This document shows positions 56,801 to 64,000 of a stretch of DNA of 64,000 bases, piece by piece (positions within the stretch are counted from its first letter, which is position 1; each line of letters begins with the position of its first letter). This DNA comes from Phlebiopsis flavidoalba. Lineage: Eukaryota; Basidiomycota; Agaricomycetes; Polyporales; Phanerochaetaceae. The stretch lies in contig JAOCPU010000066.1 of the NCBI GenBank assembly GCA_035772785.1, forward strand, positions 1 to 64,000, given 5' to 3'. The translations under genes and the position numbers were made by a program. Under the pieces are notes generated by a model, which was not told the DNA's origin, ran no database searches, and saw only the letters and a program-made list of their open reading frames with translations.

Positions 56801-57521
56801 CCACCGCTAGGGGGCCTCATTGACTCGTTTCATGGTCCCGCGAACTGCTGCTGGATCTTCGGACGCTACCGGCGCAGGAACGTAATTGCTGGCGTACGCC
56901 ACGAGCTCGGACAATATCGTCCATACAGTTAAATAAGGGATGGGGACCTGGTGGGGCTCTGCGCTGCTATCATCTGAAATGAGCCGTCATGGAGCCCACA
57001 ATTTGGCGGGGAGACTACTGCTCACGGAACGGTAGTACCTGTCTAGTGGCTGGCGGCCGCCGAAGCATTTCGCATATTTCTGGTCTACGGTTGTTCATGA
57101 GAGTACATTGTCAAGCTTCCATCGTCGTCTGCTTCGTATGTGTGGTTCCCCGCAAACAGGCCGACTTCATTTATCCGGGTCCTGGAACTGGTCCGGATCG
57201 TATTCAGCCTCCTCGCCTCTCCGTGCTTGTGCCTCCCTGCGATATCAGTCAATTCTGTAGCGAAAGTGAGCTTCTAAGCATGGGGTCACTCCACGGACAA
57301 TGACTTCTGGCGGATTGGCCCTTCACGCGCGGGACCGATATCAGAACGGGTAGTGAACCTGAAGCAATGGGACACCTGATGAGCAGTGCGCCGTTAATGA
57401 CAGTGCTAAAAACATGGGACATACCCTCGACCTAGACCAGGCCAACTGTAGGACGAGCGACCGGAGCCGGCACACATAGACAGGAACGCCAGTTTGTTCG
57501 GATTTGTTGAATGTCCGCCAT
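53849..57521 (-). CDS. Pre-mRNA splicing factor Prp6 (U4/U6.U5 tri-snRNP, HAT/TPR repeats)
   Basis: A scaffold of the tri-snRNP that bridges U5 and U4/U6. The start MADIQQ at 57,521 precedes a short exon with the Pro/Gly-rich PRP1_N beginning, and an intron. [15 protein letters not shown] lies near 57,310-57,360, [11 protein letters not shown] near 57,180-57,215 and [14 protein letters not shown] just below. RPKIQQQFA is near 56,840-56,870, [13 protein letters not shown] near 56,770-56,810, and GYLTSLDSV and [11 protein letters not shown] near 56,245-56,325. Then the HAT/TPR array: [32 protein letters not shown], and [14 protein letters not shown]. It continues with [32 protein letters not shown] and [10 protein letters not shown]. 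The last part is [15 protein letters not shown] and [14 protein letters not shown] with the stop at 53,849. Order and content match the family. The frame is broken in more than ten places. Convergent with the secreted-protein gene. Confidence 0.9.
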
Positions 57522-57970
57522 TGGGAGAGAAAAGTAAAGGGACCACGGTTCCAAAGCAGTTGCAGGCCCACAAGAACCCGAGTCACGAGATCCTCAGGAG
57601 GCGACGGAGACGACCTTCAAACGGCGGGAGAGGCGCGCGCTACAGACCTCGCTGAAAGGACGGCTGCGTAACGCTAACAGGCGTGATCAATGCGTGAACG
57701 TAGCAGTCACGCATAGCAGGACCCGCTCCGTGGCATATCACACTGAGTCCCTGAGCTCAGAGCACTCTAGCCCACAGTCAGTCAGCGTGGGCAACCGAGA
57801 GGCCAGCGGGGTGACTAATACATCTCTGGATAAACCTTTCGACATATGGCGCATTGACACGTCCCCCGCATCGGCCGCGGCAGCATTCCGCGTGACGTTT
57901 CTTTTCGGATTAGAACGCGCTCGCACGCGCCCATGATGCAACCCGCGGCCGAAGCATTATCTCACCGCCG
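57522..57970. promoter_or_regulatory. Shared promoter region of Prp6 (-) and GST (+)
   Basis: A 450-bp divergent intergenic region with GC-rich blocks and no long coding frame. A TATA box for the plus-strand gene lies at its right end. No TATA is seen for Prp6, as usual for a housekeeping gene. Confidence 0.4.
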
Positions 57971-57977
57971 TATAAAA
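57971..57977 (+). promoter_or_regulatory. TATA box of the glutathione S-transferase gene
   Basis: TATAAAA in CGCCGTATAAAAGCTAGC, 65 bp upstream of the ATG at 58,036. Confidence 0.6.
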
Positions 57978-58035
57978 GCTAGCCATGGCGAATGGCTCTT
58001 TTCGTTCGTTCCCTCGCCAAAACCTATCGTTCATC

Positions 58036-58870
58036 ATGGACAAATCAATCATCCTGTATGACATTCCGGGCAACACCCCCAGCTGTAAAGCCTGGTCTCC
58101 TAGTACTTGGAAGGCGAGGTGCGTGTAACCCTTCATTCGCGCTCCCCTGCTCAAATCCTTTCAGGTTTGCCTTGAACATCAAGGGCATCACATAATCGAA
58201 CCGAATGGGTCGAATATTTTCCCGACATCGCCCAGATTTACGAGAAACACACGACCTCAAGAACGTGTTCACGGATCGGACGACGGTTCTCTCCCTTGTA
58301 CACTTTACCCATCATCTACTCCCGATCCCTCCACCGACAAAGCTATCCCCGCGAGTCTACAGAGATCGCGAAATATCTTGACAAGACATACCCGGATACC
58401 CCCACCTTGTTCCCACGAGGGACCCTTGCTTTCCACGCCGCTTTCCGTGTCGCTCTCGGCAAGGTTCACGACTACCCGTCTGGGCTATCGTTTTGTCTGT
58501 GCTGCCTATGCTTCCTGTTTGAACCCGTGCGTAGCGAAAGAGTTCTTCCGCAGGACAAGAGAAGCGGAAGAGGGCAAGAAACTCGAGGAAATTAGAGGTG
58601 AAAAAAGAGTGAGGAAGAGGTCGAAGCCGCTTTCGCGCTATTGGCGGGGTGGCTTGGCAATAATGGAGAAGGCCAGGACGAGCTTGTCATGGGTGAGGGT
58701 ATCTGTTTTGCGGACATTCAGTATCGTCTCTCCTGTTGATGTGTGGGCCAAGACAACTTTGGGGGAGAACTCAGAGGAGTGGGCCAAGTTTTGCTCCTGG
58801 AACGACGGGAAGGTGGAAACGCGTCTTAGTGTTGACAATTTCGCGAAAATATGCTCAAGTTGATATGTAA
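58036..58870 (+). CDS. Glutathione S-transferase
   Basis: A cytosolic enzyme that conjugates glutathione to electrophiles or removes it from conjugates. The start MDKSIILYDIPG at 58,036 is followed by NTPSCKAWSPSTWKAR, the N-terminal thioredoxin-fold segment of fungal GSTs. After an intron come FALNIKGI, EWVEFPDIAQIYEKH (about 58,205-58,250), and a proline/Asp-rich LPIIYSR-DPSTDKA region. The GSH-binding signature PRESTEIAKYLDKTYPDTP follows near 58,345-58,405. The C-terminal helical domain contains FFRRTREAEEGKKLEEI, LGENSEEWAKFCSWNDGK and the end KYAQVDM with TAA at 58,868-58,870. The STEIAKYLD motif corresponds to the conserved S-x-x-IA-x-YL glutathione site. Small indels split it into three frames. 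Confidence 0.8.
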
Positions 58871-59089
58871 TAAACACGGTTGGCTCTCGCGGATGTCGTT
58901 CGCCTGTGTATTATTTCGTAAATCGATTCGACTTTCTGCATCACTGCGAAATGCTTACCAACTTTCCCCTTTGCGAGCTAGGGCGTAACGAAACGGTTTA
59001 TATGCCACACGATTCAGCTTGGATATTGCGGCATGCCATGGCCCTGTACTGACGGGTCAGTCTAGGCATCGGTCTTCATCGCGATTCGG
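58871..59089. other. Short intergenic spacer after the GST gene
   Basis: A 219-bp spacer with no gene and no recognisable motif. It ends at the CorA-like remnant. Confidence 0.4.
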
Positions 59090-59600
59090 CATCGTACCCT
59101 CGACCATTGCACCCCTCACACCTGCCATTGGGCTGAGGAGAAATTAAATGAATTCCGAGCTGTCCATCATCTGACAACAACTCCACGCAGGGGGAGTGGC
59201 CCGCCACCTCTATCGTGCGTCGTTGCTTGATTGCGCCGAATGCGAGAAATGGATCAATGCGGGAGAAGTTAGTTGGGACACTCGTGAATGCTTTGGCTTC
59301 TGGCTGATGGTTCGTGTGGGGGTACAGTATCATGAACGTGGTCACTGACAACGGATTCAGACATACATCCACTCGCAGTTGAAGATGTGCTCCATAAACG
59401 CAAAGCCAGCACCTCGCGCTCAAAGGTCGATTATTATCCCAAGCGACGCCATGGGCACGACAGCCTTGTGTACGCTATCTTCTGCTCACTAACACGATCA
59501 CAGGTTCTGCCAATGGCAATTGCGTCTCTGATGTGGCGATAATCCTTCCGATATTTTCGTGGTCAGACTTGGACAGACTGGATCAGTATAGAAAAGGTGA
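59090..59600. pseudogene. Rearranged remnant of a CorA-like transporter gene
   Basis: Segment 59,090-59,270 matches 26,872-27,052 in direct orientation, so its coding strand is minus (RTIEVAGHSPCVELLSDDG). Segment 59,300-59,450 matches the complement of 26,685-26,830, coding on plus (IHPLAVEDVLHKRKA then SKVDYYPKR). It is followed by a C-terminal piece LPIFSWSDLDRLDQYRK near 59,530-59,575. The central part with the GMN pore signature is absent. This is a relic with an internal inversion and a deletion, at the outer edge of the inverted kinase/transporter duplication. Confidence 0.65.
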
Positions 59601-60199
59601 GTGAGAGCGACTAGATGGAGAAGAAACGAAAGTTTCGTGGAGAACACGCTAGGATATAATTGTACTGATCACACGCTCTTGCAGAGGTACAAGTTTGAAC
59701 TGATGAAATCTCGTACCTACCCCGCGATTACTATGCTTGTCTGATATGACAATCTGCGCTTACAATCCGGATATTGCAAGGGACTAGAAGTAATCAATAT
59801 CGCCCGCAGGAAACACGGAATTGCTTTATGCTGGCTAGCACCGCCGCAGTCGGGATGGTAGATGTGGGATGAAAATCTCTTTCACCAAGTCACGCTACGA
59901 CCGGCGCTCATCGGCGGAGACCACCGAAGAGAACTCGTCCTTGAGAAGTGTCGACTTCGAACGAAGAATCGTCATCGAACATGCTCATCGGTATACTGTT
60001 TCAAACCTCGGAGATATGAACATCAGTCAATCAGTCAATTCGTCCTCATGTGAACACACATTTGCTGCAGTAATCACAGCAGTCGTAATTGATACAAATA
60101 AAAGCTACATGAAAAATACAATTTTACACAACCGATGAGAGGAAGTTACACTTAACGCGAAATTTGCGCTTCTTGCTACGCGTGGTGAGGGGTGGGGGC
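59601..60199. other. Intergenic with weak similarity to 24.55-24.90 kb
   Basis: Short blocks such as GTTTGAAACAGTACACCGATGAG (seen at 24,674 and as an inverted variant near 59,990) are shared with the segment downstream of kinase 2. The rest has drifted. No gene. Confidence 0.4.
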
Positions 60200-63021
60200 T
60201 ATGGTGTCATACTTCACATCAACCTCAGCTGGTCTTTTCTTGCCGGAAAGAGGGAAATGGAGAGTCGTTGCTAAGGGTCGCGCATGGGAGATTTGGTCGG
60301 TGCTACGCCGCGATTCGACACTGGTGTGGGTGCTCGTGCTCGTCTCGGACGACCCCCAAACCCATGTAGGCCCGCAGAATTTGAGCCGTGGGAGGTGAGT
60401 CTTCAATTCACTGCGAACGCATTTTGCCCATAGATTGAAGCACTGCCGCGTATCTCTCGAGCCAAAATGAAGGATGGAAGCATTAGTAATGGCTTCCGCG
60501 GCATTTCTTGCTCGAGGAATCCTCGTCTTCGCGGTCCGAAACGTGGTCATCCAATGCAAAATAATACTGCAGCCATACGAAGTGTGAGTCGCAGAGAAAC
60601 TTTTGTGAAGGATCGTCGAGTCGAAGTCGAGGTTTTTTCAACCGGGCAGATCTCCCGGACCCAGCTATCCTTGAGTTGACCGCCGATCCTGCGTCCGTGT
60701 TTGTCCCGGTACCTTGCCGTGGTACCTTGCCAGTCGAATAGGTTATAAAGAGGGGAGTTCTTGACCAGGTGATGCGAATAGCTTCAAAGATCCGAAAAAG
60801 GAGCCATCCCCAGTATAAACCCTTCTAGGTCGTCGACAATGTTGTGGAGCCTTGTAGGATTGGAGAGCAATTGGATAGACATAAATCGCCAGGTGCCCTG
60901 GTGAGTGTTTAGGGACAATGATATACAAGTACTGAACGATTGTATAACGTACAATGCCTCGCGGCGCGGGCGCCTTTTTTTGTAGCCGGCCGGCGTGGTC
61001 CCAATCGTTCAGTACGCCCCTTCCGTTTGTTGTCGATCATCACATTTCCAATGCTTATATCCCGATGTAGAAGCCCAACTTTGCTATGAGCCTCTGAGAT
61101 AGCTGTTCGGGCGCGCAATTAGTAACGAAAGACACCTCAGGAAACGATTTTTATACTCACCCAGTAGTACATCATGTAGCACCTGTAGGAACTCATTTAC
61201 GTCCAGCGCACGATCTCTAATGGATACGCGATGGTCTTGAACAAGACGGTGATGAATGTACCGATCATAAGAATAGTCGGTCACGGTGCGGGCGCCACTC
61301 GTCTTCCACCACTGCGTAGGCTTTGTGTCGAGGTTTCTTGTAGCGGCTTACCTTCCGGTTGTACATCACCGCCGTATAAGACATTCGGGATGGTGAGGTA
61401 CTTTGCGCTTCCTGAGTTTCGTCGTATGTCTGAGACTCGACGAGCAGCTTCGGATGATCTAAGCGCCACGTGTCCTTGAGGAAGACCAAGCGTTGCTCCG
61501 TGGAGGTCGTAAGCGATGTAGGGCCCGAGTAGCACGGCCGAATATGTGACAAGAATCAGACAGCGGTCGCCCGAACGACGACCTCTGTCGACATCTTCTC
61601 TGTGGCATCTGTGACATGAATCTTCCAAGCTGGCCACCCCTTGAAGTCTTCGATCAATTGCTCGAACGTCGGGTAGAGTGTGCGTACCGGGACGCCATTC
61701 GTTGTTTCCGGGCCTTCATGTCCCTGACGAATTCCTCAAGGGGCGGTCCGTAAGCAGCGTTTGTTTCTCTCTCGCTTGTTGGCCACGGCCGACTGTAGGA
61801 TCAAGCCCTCGTTGTTCGTCGGTTAAAATGCGCAAACCTCCAGAAACAAAAATCCGGAGAGTAGGTTGAGGATGCGTGACATAGTCGAAACGCTCGGTAG
61901 AGATCGCGCCTGAGCGGTCCCAGCGGATAAACCGAGCCCATCGGTTGACTATGACAAGCTGAAGCAAGAAGACACGATGTCGTCGAGTGAATTGTTTTCG
62001 GCAGCGTGACTGATCATGGATTCGCGAAAGGCAGTACTTTCGGAGGAAGGGTTCTCGAATAGCTGATAGTACTCCACATTCGATGACGAGGACTGTGGCT
62101 TCTGCCGGGTCGGGGATGTGCGAGGCCTAGGAATAGTCTCGCATCGTGAGGATAGTCCTGCGGGTTCCGAAGAGTGTATTAGTAGTCGGCGGGGGGAAGT
62201 CTTGGGTTCCAAGGGTGCGTCTAGAGGAGCTTGTACGTCTGGAGGGTGGTACCGGCGGCAGAGAAGTTAGAGCCTTCTTGAGTGGAAGGCATTAAGGTAG
62301 CGGATGACTTGGAGGAAGCGTTCGAAGCCTCGTCGTCATATGGGTCTGTGAACGGATCAGCTTACCGGCCCGGCTATGTTGTACTTCGATGTCGAGAAGT
62401 GGCCGTAGAATAGTCGTAAGACTCGAGGATGTCAACCGTTTTCTTCACCCCCTTCCGTGGCCGCGGTCGCAATCGAGCCGCAAGGGCTGGGAAATGGCCA
62501 TAGCCAAACTTCGATTCTGTCTTCTGCTCCAGGCCGGTATCATCCATTTCGCTGGATTCATTGTAATCTGATGTCTTAGAGGCTTTCATATCGCGTTGTT
62601 TCTTGGCCCGTGTTCTGAAAAGACGGATACCAGGGCAGCTCTTTGACTTCTCGACGGCTTGTACCTTGTACCCAAGGGTGAGCGGAGTATTTCCAAAGCT
62701 ATTAGGGCACCTACGAGAGCCTTGCACATATCTGGAACTAAGCTTCTAAGAGGGACCTTCGAGAAATCGGCACATGGCGTGGGTGGATGGGCCCCTGAGG
62801 GCGTCATGAAGTCTTCCAAGAATTGTTCGGGGGACATGGCGCCAACAAATGAACCGGTCCGCGCATGCATTTTCGATAGTAGCCGCAGAGTAAGGCGGAA
62901 ATTTTGCAAGGGAGTCTGTGGATGAAAGTAGGGTGGACAGAGTAAGAGAGCAAGTGATGTTCCAAGTGGCCACATCGCTAATCTCCAGGTCCACGTGACC
63001 GTGTTGTTTCCCACGGCTCAC
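60200..63021 (-). CDS. FunK1-type fungal protein kinase 2, inverted copy
   Basis: The inverted copy of the gene at 21,709-24,540. Reading down the minus strand: the start region MGNNTVTWTWRLAM at 63,014, AMSPEQFLEDFMTP near 62,810-62,850, and HAAENNSLDD in place of HAAEQFTRR after a small indel. FLKDTWRLDHPKLLVES is near 61,430-61,490. The catalytic loop GLLHRDISIGNVMID is near 61,030-61,075 with HRD intact (about 61,060-61,068), and a WDHAG-like loop lies near 61,000. A divergent basic C-terminus is near 60,200-60,300. Identity to the other copy is about 99 percent at the 5' end by eye, lower in the kinase core, and much lower at the 3' end. Frame breaks are at different places from those of the other copy, which argues that neither set is fully real. 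Confidence 0.75.
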
Positions 63022-63373
63022 GAGTACTATAGTTTATGATTCTTTAGCAGATGAGTACATGGTCCAAATATAAATGGCTGCTGTACGGGTCCTCATAAAT
63101 TGGAGGATCGCGTGAATGCAACCACGCTCATAACCTTTCTCGCCAAAAAGGACAGCTTTGCAAAGTTGACAACCGACAAAAGCAGTACGGCTGCCAGTAC
63201 TAGTGGGCCGGTGATCGAGCGAGCATGTTGTTTTGTTTGCTTCGATAATCCAACGGCTCGCGCTTCTAGTACTCATTCAGAAATTCGTTACTGAACACAT
63301 GCTCAACGTGAGATTGGAATGATAGGCATTTTACAAATTTGGTAGACAAAACCTCAAACAGCTGCAAGTACGT
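63022..63373. other. Spacer between kinase copies (inverted copy of 21.32-21.70 kb)
   Basis: Nearly base-for-base complement of the spacer between kinases 1 and 2. No additional gene. Confidence 0.6.
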
Positions 63374-64000
63374 ATGTGTATATATTTCTACACGGATCCT
63401 GATCACTACTTGCGACGGGGCCTCTTAGTCGGGCGCGTGTCTACTTGGTCCTCGATTGAATCGTTCTCGGTAACCTTCGTGGCCTTCTTGCCATGTCTCG
63501 GGCGCATACCAGTGGCCTTGACGGAGGAACTTGATTTCACAGAGCCAACACCGGACGATTTCTCGGTCAGAACGTCCTCGTGAAGCTTCTTAGCGTTCCT
63601 GGGATACTTTGCACGCATTCCGGGTGTCTTGGTGTAGATGATATCGGGTTTTTGCAGAGCCCAAAATAAACGAAGTCTCGGTCGGATTGTTCTCTGTAAC
63701 TTTCGTAGCCTCCTGTCCATACTTCGGCCTCAGTCTCGGTCGGCTTGTTCTTTACGACCTCCGTAGCCTCCTTGCCATGTTTCATACGCATACCGGGAGT
63801 CTTGGTAGAAGAATTCGATTTCGTAGAGCCCATAACGGATGATGTCTCGATCGAATCGTTCCCTGTCGTCTCTGTAGTGTCTTTGCCATGCTTCATACTC
63901 ATATCCGGAATCGTCTTGGAAGAAGCGTTTGAGTTTGTGGAGTGCAGGCTGGATGAAGTCTCGGCCGGAGATTGAGAGTTTCTGTCAACCGCGGTAGTGA
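63374..64000 (-). CDS. FunK1-type protein kinase 1, inverted copy, 3' part only
   Basis: The C-terminal repeat tail of the second copy of kinase 1, cut by the window edge. The end is RPTKRPRRK with the stop near 63,405. The degenerate 38-residue repeats (GMRMKHGKEATEV type) run to the edge. One residue of the terminal basic motif differs from the other copy (RPAKRPRRK). The catalytic domain lies outside the window, so it cannot be told whether this copy keeps HRD or also has HRH. Confidence 0.65.

Overview
The window is nuclear DNA of a filamentous basidiomycete, most likely an Agaricomycete. The evidence is the gene content: FunK1-type fungal protein kinases, CorA-like Mg2+ transporters, a Hos3-type histone deacetylase, Prp6 and TFIIIC subunits, and a RasGEF-like protein. 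The genes also have many short (about 45-70 nt) GT-AG introns, and the mobile elements are DNA transposons. I see no bacterial operon, CRISPR array or phage gene.

Layout. 0-5.2 kb is a graveyard of mobile elements: a 205-bp repeat, a 2.48-kb AT-rich inverted-repeat element with a nested GGTCC-rich palindrome and a tRNA-like relic, and a second copy of the 205-bp repeat split by an 843-bp hAT-like MITE. 6.5-15.7 kb is ordinary genic DNA: a secreted ricin-B-like protein (+), a mitochondrial S-adenosylmethionine carrier (+), a Hos3-type deacetylase (-), a RING-H2 protein (+) and an LRR/F-box-like protein (-). 18.4-29.3 kb holds two FunK1 kinases (+), a convergent CorA-like transporter (-) and another LRR/F-box-like protein (-). 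29.7-33.6 kb is a phosphatidylserine-decarboxylase-like gene held between two direct copies of a 1.3-kb inverted-repeat element. 34.2-37.1 kb is a complete two-gene PIF/Harbinger transposon. 37.4-57.5 kb is mostly housekeeping: the TFIIIC TPR subunit (+), an unknown membrane protein (-), a RasGEF-like gene (+), histone H3 (+), a small cysteine-rich secreted protein (+) and Prp6 (-). 58.0-58.9 kb is a glutathione S-transferase (+). From 59.1 kb to the right edge there is an inverted duplicate of the 20.8-26.8 kb kinase/transporter segment.

Almost every host gene here is interrupted by small insertions or deletions, including histone H3, Prp6, the TFIIIC subunit and the methionine-cycle carrier. 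They look insertion-biased in H3, where the expected protein is invariant. The multicopy PIF element is nearly clean. The simplest reading is an incompletely polished long-read assembly, not wholesale gene death, so gene spans below are outer limits of recognisable coding sequence and not clean reading frames.

The most interesting structures are the decarboxylase gene caged by a gene-capturing transposon pair, the inverted kinase/transporter duplication with a graded divergence, the MITE whose empty site is preserved in the same window, and four MluI-type cell-cycle boxes in front of histone H3.
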